5,607 nt of DNA, taken from NCBI GenBank assembly GCA_035288405.1, contig DATEAK010000334.1:1-5607 (forward strand). The letters are read 5' to 3'. Source of the DNA: JACPSX01 sp035288405 [NCBI: bacterium] (lineage in GTDB: Bacteria; JACPSX01). Below the pieces are notes generated by a model. That model saw only the letters and a list, made by a program, of their open reading frames with translations, searched no databases and was not told the origin of the DNA. The position numbers and the translations under genes were made by a program. Below, one piece after another: positions 1-5,607 of the stretch; positions within the stretch are counted from its first letter, which is position 1; the number at the start of each line of letters is the position of its first letter.

Positions 1-683
1 AAAGTTAAATAGTGGGCGTAGAGTCCTCCAGCCAAGGCCGCATAGCCGGCGCTCAGAGCAAATACCTTGACCTTGTAGCGGCTTGTGTTTATCCCCATGG
101 CTTGCGCCGCGATCTCGCTGCTGTGTATGGAGCGCAGGGCCCTGCCCACCCGGGAATTTACTATATTGCGTCCTCCGGCCAGCGCCAGGAAGACCATAGC
201 CCATACTAAATAGTAAACCTTGAGATCTCGATTGAAAGTGAACGGCCCCAGAGTTAGGTAAGGAATCGACGACAGGCCCGAGGGGCCTCCTGTCAGGGAA
301 GTCCAGTTCATAAAAACCAAGTAGACGATGATCCCCATCCCCAAAGTGGCTACAGCCAGATAGTAGCCCTGCAATCGCAGGATCGGGACGCCCAAAGCGA
401 AGGCCAGACCCGCAGTCGCGGGGACAGCGATGGCCATAGACAGCCAGGGAGAAAGGCCGTAAGAAGCCGAAAGAATTCCCGAAGTGTAAGCCCCTAGTCC
501 GAAGAATGCCGCGTGACCGAGGGAAATTTGGCCTGCGTAACCCATGAGCAGGCACAGCCCCATGGCGGCGAGGGCATTGAGCCCGATAAAGATCATGATT
601 CCCAGATAGTAATTGCTCGGAAGCAGTACCGGTAGGAAAGCTAATCCCACAGCCACCGCAGCCCAGCCGGAATAGATTTTCAT
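1..683 (-). CDS. livM: Branched-chain amino-acid-type ABC transporter permease LivM, N-terminal part (3' end outside window)
   Basis: The second HAAT permease. The first 227 codons are visible of a protein usually a little over 300 residues. The ATG at 683 overlaps the livH stop (ATGA), with GGGAG about 11 bases upstream inside livH, so translational coupling is likely. Translating the minus strand gives an N-terminus MKIYSGWAAVAVGLAFLPVL and the family signature GYAGQISLGHAAFFGLGAY at residues 48-66. LTGGPSGLSSIP follows in the middle, and near the cut comes the EAA-like loop GRALRSIHSSEIAAQAMGI, then LAGGLYAHYLT at the window edge. This is a typical LivM order with no frame disruption. The ATP-binding subunits livG and livF would be expected next, beyond base 1. 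Confidence 0.95.
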   Translation of the reverse strand, partial: MKIYSGWAAVAVGLAFLPVLLPSNYYLGIMIFIGLNALAAMGLCLLMGYAGQISLGHAAFFGLGAYTSGILSASYGLSPWLSMAIAVPATAGLAFALGVPILRLQGYYLAVATLGMGIIVYLVFMNWTSLTGGPSGLSSIPYLTLGPFTFNRDLKVYYLVWAMVFLALAGGRNIVNSRVGRALRSIHSSEIAAQAMGINTSRYKVKVFALSAGYAALAGGLYAHYLT

Positions 684-1564
684 ACTTTGACTTTCTCCCG
701 TCCTGCAAATATCCCTTCCGGTTTCAGGAAAAACAGGGCCAGCAGCACCAGGAAAGCGACCGCGTCCTTGTAGCCTGAGGACACCACTCCTGCCCCCAGC
801 GATTCCAGGATTCCGACCAGCAGACCGCCCACTACCGCTCCCCGGATGCTGGTAAGCCCTCCAACCATGGCTGCCACAAATCCCTTGAGGCCCAGCATAC
901 TCCCCATGTCATAGGTGGCATACGTGATGGGAGAGATAACGATGCCGGCCACGGCCGACAGACCCGCGCTGAGGGAAAAGGAAAAGAGGCTCATGCGGTT
1001 TACACTGATGCCGTTTAAAAGGGCTCCAACGGAGTTGTAGGCGCAGGCTCTCAATGCCTTCCCGAGGATCGTCCAGTGAAAGAAGCCGTGCAGCCCGACT
1101 AGGAGGAAAGCGGTAACTCCGATGACCCACAATCCCTGCTGCACAATTACGGCGCCGCCCAGGATAAGGGGTGGGCCCTCGGTAAAGGGAGGGAGAGGGT
1201 ATGGAGTCGTTCCCCAGATCATCAGGGCGATACCGCGCAAGGCAATGGAGGCGCCGATCGTGATGATGATCTGCGTGGCGATGGAAGCGCCTTTGGCCGG
1301 ATGGATGGCCACCCGTTCCAGGATGGCGCCCAGCAAGGCCGTTAAAAGCACTGCCACCAGCAATGCTGCGCTGAGCGAAAGAGTTGCCGTATGCAGCGAG
1401 ACGGCCAGCAAGCTGCCGAACATGACGAATTCTCCCTGGGCGAAGTTGATGATTCCGGTAACATTGAAGATGACCACGAATCCTATGGCGATGAGGGCGT
1501 AAATTCCTCCCACCACGATTCCCGATAGAACGTACTGCAGGATTTGACTTCCCAAGAGGGCCAT
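680..1564 (-). CDS. livH: Branched-chain amino-acid-type ABC transporter permease LivH
   Basis: One of the two inner-membrane permeases of the HAAT importer, 294 residues, the usual LivH size. It is almost wholly hydrophobic, with multiple membrane helices of the BPD_transp_2 family. Diagnostic segments are GGIYALIAIGF at 19-29 and NVTGIINFAQGE at 34-45, the typical LivH N-terminal signature; GKALRACAYN at 168-177; and the cytoplasmic loop from Gly185 to Gly207, corresponding to the EAA-like region that contacts the ATPase. The ATG at 1564 is preceded by GGGAGGGG, leaving 2 bases to the start if the whole purine run is counted. The stop overlaps the livM start in an ATGA arrangement. Substrate specificity is set mainly by the binding protein, so the permease does not reveal the ligand. 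Confidence 0.95.
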   Translation of the reverse strand: MALLGSQILQYVLSGIVVGGIYALIAIGFVVIFNVTGIINFAQGEFVMFGSLLAVSLHTATLSLSAALLVAVLLTALLGAILERVAIHPAKGASIATQIIITIGASIALRGIALMIWGTTPYPLPPFTEGPPLILGGAVIVQQGLWVIGVTAFLLVGLHGFFHWTILGKALRACAYNSVGALLNGISVNRMSLFSFSLSAGLSAVAGIVISPITYATYDMGSMLGLKGFVAAMVGGLTSIRGAVVGGLLVGILESLGAGVVSSGYKDAVAFLVLLALFFLKPEGIFAGREKVKV

Positions 1565-1621
1565 TGCCCCTCCCGCTTCCGGTATTTCTGTTAGGCGCTC
1601 GGGTTTTCTGTCTTAGTGGAT

Positions 1622-1646
1622 GGGGAGGCGCCTGAGGCGCCTCCCC
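1622..1646 (-). promoter_or_regulatory. Intercistronic stem-loop between livK and livH
   Basis: A perfect inverted repeat with 11-base arms at 1622-1632 and 1636-1646 and a 3-base loop, 9 bases past the livK stop in the direction of transcription. The stem is mostly G-C. No T-run follows on the minus strand (the next bases read ATCCACTAAGACAG), so it is not a typical intrinsic terminator. Similar hairpins after binding-protein genes are known to protect the upstream mRNA from 3' exonucleases or to cause partial attenuation, so that receptor is made in excess of permease. That role is inferred here. Confidence 0.7.
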
Positions 1647-1655
1647 GCATGATAT

Positions 1656-2822
1656 TTACTTCGCAAGGGTCCACTTGCCGTCCTTGATTTCGATCATACT
1701 AACGGCTCGGGTATCCAGGCCATTGTGATCCCTGTCAGAAAAATTAAAAACCCCGCCAATTCCTACGAATTCCTTCATTCCCTCGATGGTGTCCCGGATC
1801 TTGGCGCGGTCATTGCCCGCTTTCTCCATTGCCTTCAGGACGATTTGTAGCGCGTCCCAGCCGTGCCCTCCAAAGGTACTCCGACTCTCCAGGCCATGGC
1901 GGGCCTCGTACTCCTTGGCGTACTGAACCAGCACGGATTTTTGGGGCTCGCTGGCCGGGAGGTCTTCGGCAACCAACAATTTGCCCGCCGGGAAAATGAC
2001 GCCTTCCGCGGCCGCCTCGGCCAGCTTAATGAAATCTTTGTTACCTATACCGTGGCTCTGGAAGAGAGGCGGACGCAAACCGAGCTGCCGGTAGTTCTTC
2101 GTAACGATGGACGCCGCCGGCGGGATAGCCCACACCACGGCTGCCTGAAAGTCGGTCCCCCGCAGGCGGGTGAGTTGCGCCGTCATGTCCTTGTCTGTGG
2201 CGTCAAATTTTTCTTTTGCTACAATTTGCAGCCCCGACTTTTCGGAGATCTTCTCAAACTCGACCCGGCCGCTGTCCCCGAAGGCGTTGTTGACGCTGAG
2301 AAATGCCACCTTGGAGAGGTTTTTTTTCTTGAGGAAATTGATTAGTGTAGAAGCAATCAGGGTGTCGCTCTGGGGCGTTTTAAACACCCACTTGCGCTCT
2401 TTGACGGGCTCGACGATCTTTATGCTGGCGGCGGCGGAAACGAGCGGGATCTGGGCTTTTTGCACGGTATCTACGATTGCCATGCTTTCGCCGCTCTGAG
2501 TGGGGCCGACGATAGCCGAAACTTTATCTTCCTCGATCAGTTTCTTGGCAGCCAGGACCGTCTTCGTCTCCTCGCTGGCTGTATCGTAGATGACGATCTG
2601 AACAGGGTGCATCTGGCCGTCGGGTCCCCGAATCCCTCCCTTACGATTCAACTCGTCCTGGATTAACAAGGCGGTATTTCGCTCGGGAATTCCCAGGGAC
2701 GATGCAGGTCCCGTGATGGCGAAAATAGCTCCGATCTTATAAGTCTCTGCTGCCATTACGCCTGTGGCCCCGAAGAACAATGCGGCGATCAGCGCGATGG
2801 CAAGCCCCCCTTTCCAATTCAT
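1656..2822 (-). CDS. livK: Branched-chain/aromatic amino-acid-type ABC transporter periplasmic binding protein (LivK-like)
   Basis: The solute receptor of a HAAT-family ABC importer, 388 residues, the usual length. Residues 1-24 form a Sec signal peptide: Lys at 4, a hydrophobic core at about 7-22, and signal peptidase I cleavage predicted after Ala24 or Ala25. There is no lipobox cysteine, so the mature protein should be free in the periplasm. The remainder is a type I periplasmic-binding fold (Peripla_BP_6): IGAIFAITGPASSLG at 30-44, YDTASEETKTV at 79-89, IVGPTQSG at 104-111 and IPLVSAAAS at 125-133, the last two typically lining the ligand cleft. The start ATG has AAAGGAG 7 bases upstream. 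It follows the DRE-TIM gene by 39 bases and precedes livH by 91 bases that contain a stem-loop. The ligand cannot be read from sequence: branched-chain or aromatic amino acids, or aryl carboxylates, are all plausible given the iorAB neighbours. Confidence 0.93.
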   Translation of the reverse strand: MNWKGGLAIALIAALFFGATGVMAAETYKIGAIFAITGPASSLGIPERNTALLIQDELNRKGGIRGPDGQMHPVQIVIYDTASEETKTVLAAKKLIEEDKVSAIVGPTQSGESMAIVDTVQKAQIPLVSAAASIKIVEPVKERKWVFKTPQSDTLIASTLINFLKKKNLSKVAFLSVNNAFGDSGRVEFEKISEKSGLQIVAKEKFDATDKDMTAQLTRLRGTDFQAAVVWAIPPAASIVTKNYRQLGLRPPLFQSHGIGNKDFIKLAEAAAEGVIFPAGKLLVAEDLPASEPQKSVLVQYAKEYEARHGLESRSTFGGHGWDALQIVLKAMEKAGNDRAKIRDTIEGMKEFVGIGGVFNFSDRDHNGLDTRAVSMIEIKDGKWTLAK

Positions 2823-2829
2823 GACTTCA

Positions 2830-2836
2830 CTCCTTT
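2830..2836 (-). promoter_or_regulatory. Ribosome binding site of livK
   Basis: The minus strand reads AAAGGAG, ending 7 bases before the ATG at 2822. This strong site is consistent with the high expression expected for a periplasmic receptor. Confidence 0.8.
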
Positions 2837-2861
2837 CTCCCCCTGCTATGAGTTTTCCCCC

Positions 2862-4184
2862 TCAACGAATGTGAAACCTTGCCTGCCGGGTCCGAGGAGG
2901 TTTCCCGCCGGAGTCGGACCGGGTTTCTTTTTGTCGTTCCCCCACTTCTCGCTCGACGATTGCCATCACCTCCTCATCCGTCAAGATCCGCTGGGACTTT
3001 TTTGCTTCGGAAAATACCGCTTCGATTAATTTTTTCCTGGGTTGCAGATTATGCCGCTTGAGCCAGTAAATCACCCCGGATTCGCCGCTCATGGGACCGA
3101 TCTCAATGATTTGTTCTCTGCCTACGAGACTTGCGGGGACTCCGGAATAGATGCGGTCGGCAAGCCAAGCGTGTCCCTTTTCTTCCGCTTTAATGACGGC
3201 GGCTGCATGGACTCCCGTGGCTGTACGAAAGGCGTCTCTGCCCACGACCATGTAATTGGGAGAAATGGGGACATGGACGCTGCGAGAAATGAACTGGCAG
3301 TATTCGTAGAGTTTCGTTAGGTCGTTTTGTATGTAGCCCATGAGCTTGCAGTTCACCATCAGTACGTCCAGAGGGGTATTGCCACAGCGCTCGCCGATGC
3401 CGAAGGCAGTGCCATGGACCCGGTGTGCTCCTGCCTCGATAGCACTTAAGGAATTGAGGACTGAGAGACCTCGATCCCGGTGCCCGTGCCAATCGATCTT
3501 AATCCCGGTAAGCTCGTGTTCTCGCAACATCTCCACAATGAAGCGGACAAGGTTGGTAACACCCGTGGGGGTCGCATGGCCTACCGTATCCGCCAAGCAG
3601 ATTCGATTGGCGCCGGCACGGATCGCCGTCAGGTAGAGTTCCTGCAGATCTTTGGGCTTGGCCCGGGTGGTATCCTCGGTTACAAACATGACCGGCAGGC
3701 CTTCCTTGACTGCATATCCGACTGCTTTTTCCGTGAGCTTCTTTAAATCGTCCACGCTCCACCCTTCCACGTACTGCCGGATCGGGCTCGATCCCAGGAA
3801 CGTGCACGCCTCGATGGGGATTCCCACAGATTGCGATATTTCCACTATAGGCACGATATCTCCGATCACAGTGCGAGCCGCACAGTTAGGCTTGAGCCGC
3901 AATCGAGCATCCCGGATCTCCTTGGCGAGTTCGGAGACCGCTTCTTTGGTCCTGGGGCCGGCGCAGGGCATGCCGATGTCGGCGGAGTGAATTCCCAGGG
4001 CATCCATCAGATGGAGGATGTGCTTCTTGTCTTCAATGCTGGGATCGACAACGGAGGGGGACTGCAGTCCGTCCCTCAACGTTTCATCGTTAAATTCGAC
4101 ATTGCGCCGCAGAGGAGTGATGTCCGCCCCCAAGGTGTTCCAGTCGTAGATGATTCGTTCCTCGTCGCTGATCTTCCGTCTCAT
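2862..4184 (-). CDS. DRE-TIM metallolyase-superfamily enzyme, 2-isopropylmalate/homocitrate synthase-like, substrate unknown
   Basis: A 440-residue HMGL-like TIM-barrel protein. Members with this architecture usually join acetyl-CoA (or another acyl-CoA) to a 2-oxoacid, using a divalent metal. Seen in sequence: the signature DETLRDGLQ at residues 33-41 with the catalytic Arg-Asp pair at 37-38; metal-ligand HGH at 233-235, followed by Arg-Asp-Arg-Gly; and GIGERCGN at 262-269, the glycine-loop form found in condensing enzymes rather than HMG-CoA lyase. A LeuA/homocitrate-synthase-like communicating region follows (GVHAAAVIK at 324-332, LVGRE at 353-357, SGESGV at 366-371). The last 25 or so residues are polar, basic and probably disordered. 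There is no room for the LeuA C-terminal allosteric domain, so leucine feedback is unlikely. The ATG at 4184 was chosen for its strong ribosome site, 29 bases after iorB; a longer open frame to 4580 overlaps iorB and is rejected. Re-citrate, citramalate, homocitrate and benzylmalate synthases are all possible analogues. Confidence 0.88.
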   Translation of the reverse strand: MRRKISDEERIIYDWNTLGADITPLRRNVEFNDETLRDGLQSPSVVDPSIEDKKHILHLMDALGIHSADIGMPCAGPRTKEAVSELAKEIRDARLRLKPNCAARTVIGDIVPIVEISQSVGIPIEACTFLGSSPIRQYVEGWSVDDLKKLTEKAVGYAVKEGLPVMFVTEDTTRAKPKDLQELYLTAIRAGANRICLADTVGHATPTGVTNLVRFIVEMLREHELTGIKIDWHGHRDRGLSVLNSLSAIEAGAHRVHGTAFGIGERCGNTPLDVLMVNCKLMGYIQNDLTKLYEYCQFISRSVHVPISPNYMVVGRDAFRTATGVHAAAVIKAEEKGHAWLADRIYSGVPASLVGREQIIEIGPMSGESGVIYWLKRHNLQPRKKLIEAVFSEAKKSQRILTDEEVMAIVEREVGERQKETRSDSGGKPPRTRQARFHIR

Positions 4185-4191
4185 GGGGATT

Positions 4192-4196
4192 CCTCC
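4192..4196 (-). promoter_or_regulatory. Ribosome binding site of the DRE-TIM gene
   Basis: On the minus strand the bases read GGGGGAGGA, with the GGAGG core 7 bases before the ATG at 4184. This near-perfect Shine-Dalgarno site lies in the 29-base gap after the iorB stop. It decides the start against the open frame that continues upstream to 4580. Confidence 0.85.
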
Positions 4197-4213
4197 CCCG
4201 GCTCGGCCCCGCT

Positions 4214-4840
4214 CTATGAGGAGCAGGATGCCGGACGGGTTTGCTTTGCGGATTTGGGCTCCGACAAGAGCCTGCCTCTGGCGAAGGCTTCCAGGTTGAT
4301 CTGTTCCGTCCCTTTGGGCACCCGTTGCCCAACGGCCTGGAGCCATAAGTCTTCGGACATGGGCGTAAACCGGGACAGGACGCCGAGCAAGAGGACGTTC
4401 CCCATCCGGGGGTTTCCTAATTCCTGGGCCAGTTTCACGGCGTCGACCCCGATCACCCGAGGGATCTTGGCCTGTAGTGTCTCTAGAACGTTGTCCGGGT
4501 AGGGAGTCTTGGTAACGAAGCTGCCGGGAGGAACCAGGCGCAGGCGGTTGACAATCACCGTCCCCTGGGGTCCCAGCCATCCCGCCCAGCGCAAGGCCTC
4601 GGCTTCTTCGAAGGCCAAAACAATATCCGCTTCCCCCTCGGGAATCAACGGGGAATAAATCTTCTCTCCGAAGCGGACCTGGCTGGTCACGACCCCTCCC
4701 CTCTGGGACATGCCGTGAACCTCGCTTTTCTTCACACTGTATCGCGCCCGCAGGGCGACCTCGCAGAGGATCTCGCTGGCTAGGATGATCCCCTGGCCTC
4801 CGACTCCGACAATCAAAACGTTCGTTACGGGTTGTTCCAT
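4214..4840 (-). CDS. iorB: Indolepyruvate:ferredoxin oxidoreductase beta subunit
   Basis: The small subunit of the IorAB oxidoreductase, 208 residues, the usual size for a separate IorB. It matches the 2-oxoacid:acceptor oxidoreductase gamma-type domain: the glycine-rich GVGGQG sits at residues 12-17 and the conserved SEVHGMSQRGG at 39-49. In this family the domain is associated with CoA binding and catalysis at the subunit interface. The ATG at 4840 was chosen because it puts the glycine-rich loop at the expected distance from the N-terminus. The frame stays open upstream to 5068, but that extension lies inside iorA. The start is inside the 3' end of iorA, and the upstream GTGAG is only a weak Shine-Dalgarno sequence, so translation is probably coupled to iorA. 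No metal-cluster motif is present, as expected for this subunit. Confidence 0.95.
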   Translation of the reverse strand: MEQPVTNVLIVGVGGQGIILASEILCEVALRARYSVKKSEVHGMSQRGGVVTSQVRFGEKIYSPLIPEGEADIVLAFEEAEALRWAGWLGPQGTVIVNRLRLVPPGSFVTKTPYPDNVLETLQAKIPRVIGVDAVKLAQELGNPRMGNVLLLGVLSRFTPMSEDLWLQAVGQRVPKGTEQINLEAFARGRLLSEPKSAKQTRPASCSS

Positions 4841-5607
4841 GGAATTCTCACTTCGTTTTTTTCCCCGTGATCGAGGAGGATGGCGTCCGGCTGGCAGAGC
4901 AGAGCGCAAAATTCGCACCCCGTGCAGGCCGGGACGTCGATGACCGCTTTGGGCTTCCCCTTTTCCGTCCTCTCCGTGTCGCTCAAGCTGATGGCCGGAC
5001 AGCCTACATAGAGGCACAGTGTGCAGCCGTCGCACAGGTCCATATTCACTTTGTATGGAGTGGTCCAAGAGGTGGGCTCCACTAGAGGGCAGGGACGGTT
5101 CGTGATGACTACCGAGGGGATGCCGTCATTCATCTCCTCTTTAAGGACGGCATAGGTGGCCTTGTAGTCGTAAGGGTCCACTACGCGCACCCTCTCGATC
5201 CCCAGGGCCTTGCAAATTCCCCCCAGATCGACGGGGCGGCTCGATTCCCCGGACAGTGTCTTTCCCGTGGCCGGATGATCCTGACCGCCGGTCATGGCCG
5301 TGGTGCGGTTGTCCAGGATGATTGTGGTAAAAGTTCCCTTGTTGTATGCCACATCCAGGAGCCCTGGGATTCCGGCGTGGAGAAAGGTGGAGTCCCCGAT
5401 GACTGCCACCAGCCCTTTGCTCGTCCCCCGCACCTTTTCATATCCCAGAGCCGTGGCGATGCTGGCGCCCATGGAAATGCAGGTTTCCATGCGGTTCACG
5501 GGGGGAAGAGCCCCCAGGGTATAACAGCCGATATCCCCCATGACGGTCGCCTTGAGCCGCTTGAGGGCATAGAAAATCTGGCGGTGGGGGCACCCCTGAC
5601 AGAGGAC
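4825..5607 (-). CDS. iorA: Indolepyruvate:ferredoxin oxidoreductase alpha subunit, C-terminal part (5' end outside window)
   Basis: The larger subunit of the thiamine-diphosphate (TPP) enzyme that oxidatively decarboxylates aryl pyruvates from aromatic amino acids to arylacetyl-CoA, CO2 and reduced ferredoxin, in the cytoplasm. The visible 260 residues are in frame from base 5607 and are under half of the usual subunit of about 600 residues; the Met at 5541 is internal. Fragment residues 2-9 hold the family motif LCQGCPHR. Residues 71-112 form the TPP/Mg-binding region, with GDS at 71-73, PGLLDVAYNK at 81-90 and LDNRTTAMTGGQDHP at 98-112. The C-terminal ferredoxin domain has two cluster motifs: CX2CX2CX4CP at 192-204, the unusual spacing known in this family, and CX2CX2CX3C at 228-238, followed by Gln-Pro rather than directly by Pro. 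It overlaps iorB by 16 bases. The family assignment is secure; the exact oxoacid substrate is inferred. Confidence 0.96.
   Translation of the reverse strand, partial: VLCQGCPHRQIFYALKRLKATVMGDIGCYTLGALPPVNRMETCISMGASIATALGYEKVRGTSKGLVAVIGDSTFLHAGIPGLLDVAYNKGTFTTIILDNRTTAMTGGQDHPATGKTLSGESSRPVDLGGICKALGIERVRVVDPYDYKATYAVLKEEMNDGIPSVVITNRPCPLVEPTSWTTPYKVNMDLCDGCTLCLYVGCPAISLSDTERTEKGKPKAVIDVPACTGCEFCALLCQPDAILLDHGEKNEVRIPWNNP
4855..4861 (-). other. In-frame A-AAA-AAC slippery heptamer near the end of iorA
   Basis: On the minus strand, iorA codons Glu249-Lys250-Asn251 of the fragment read GAA AAA AAC, giving an X-XXY-YYZ-type heptamer in the correct phase. A -1 slip here enters the frame of iorB, which is open from this point through the iorB start 15 bases further on. 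The heptamer and phase are seen directly; any frameshifting is unproven. Confidence 0.35.

Noticed and set aside
1622-1646. Intrinsic (Rho-independent) terminator
   Set aside because: The stem is good, but neither strand has a T-run after it, and livH follows closely in the same orientation as part of the same transporter.
3831-4502. Plus-strand open frame of 223 codons
   Set aside because: It is antisense to the DRE-TIM gene and iorB, has no recognisable domain or plausible ribosome site, and reflects GC-rich codon usage on the opposite strand. Other plus-strand frames (for example 12-209, 1122-1502, 1863-2345) are rejected for the same reason.
4185-4580. N-terminal extension of the DRE-TIM reading frame by 132 codons into iorB
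   Set aside because: It lies out of frame inside iorB, its translation is low-complexity Arg/Gly/Pro-rich without family similarity, and a strong ribosome site marks the ATG at 4184.
4835-4844. 10-base palindrome TTCCATGGAA at the iorB start as an operator
   Set aside because: It is short, lies inside coding sequence with no nearby promoter, and is easily explained by chance around an ATG.
4841-5068. Open extension of the iorB frame upstream of its ATG
   Set aside because: It lies entirely within the conserved ferredoxin domain of iorA in another frame; the GVGGQG loop position fits the 4840 start. It matters only for the frameshift idea noted in the findings.
5539-5541. Start codon of iorA at this ATG
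   Set aside because: The frame continues to the window edge and encodes the conserved LCQGCPHR motif upstream, so this Met is internal.

Overview
This 5.6 kb window is densely coding, and every gene I can support lies on the minus strand, so transcription runs from the right edge to the left. The apparent operon, in order of transcription, is: the C-terminal part of iorA (cut by the right edge), iorB, a DRE-TIM superfamily synthase/lyase of the 2-isopropylmalate/homocitrate synthase type, a secreted type I periplasmic binding protein (livK-like), livH, and livM (cut by the left edge). Gaps are 29, 39 and 91 bases; iorA/iorB overlap by 16 bases and livH/livM by 4. No stretch without a gene exceeds 91 bases. 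I see no RNA gene, mobile element, CRISPR array or convincing promoter; the operon promoter is probably upstream of the right edge, and the ATPase genes livG/livF, if present, would be beyond the left edge.

Organism: indolepyruvate:ferredoxin oxidoreductase made of separate IorA and IorB subunits, with two ferredoxin-type [4Fe-4S] motifs, points to an anaerobe or an organism with anaerobic amino-acid metabolism. The binding protein has a classic Sec signal peptide ending in an Ala-rich signal peptidase I site and no lipobox cysteine, which suggests a diderm (Gram-negative) bacterium with a periplasm. Base composition is moderately GC-rich and Shine-Dalgarno sites are strong. A Desulfobacterota-like or other anaerobic diderm lineage would fit, but the sequence does not settle this.

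How the genes may work together (inference): the HAAT-family ABC transporter imports an amino acid or a related small carboxylate. IorAB interconverts an aryl (or branched) 2-oxoacid with its acyl-CoA, coupled to ferredoxin. The DRE-TIM enzyme probably makes or breaks a C-C bond between an acyl-CoA and a 2-oxoacid. Putting a Claisen-type condensing enzyme between an oxoacid oxidoreductase and an uptake system is the most interesting aspect, because its substrate could be the substrate or product of IorAB. The most notable fine-scale features are an in-frame A-AAA-AAC heptamer just before the iorA/iorB overlap, a perfect 11-bp stem-loop between livK and livH, and non-canonical residues in the DRE-TIM active-site motif and in the second IorA cluster motif.
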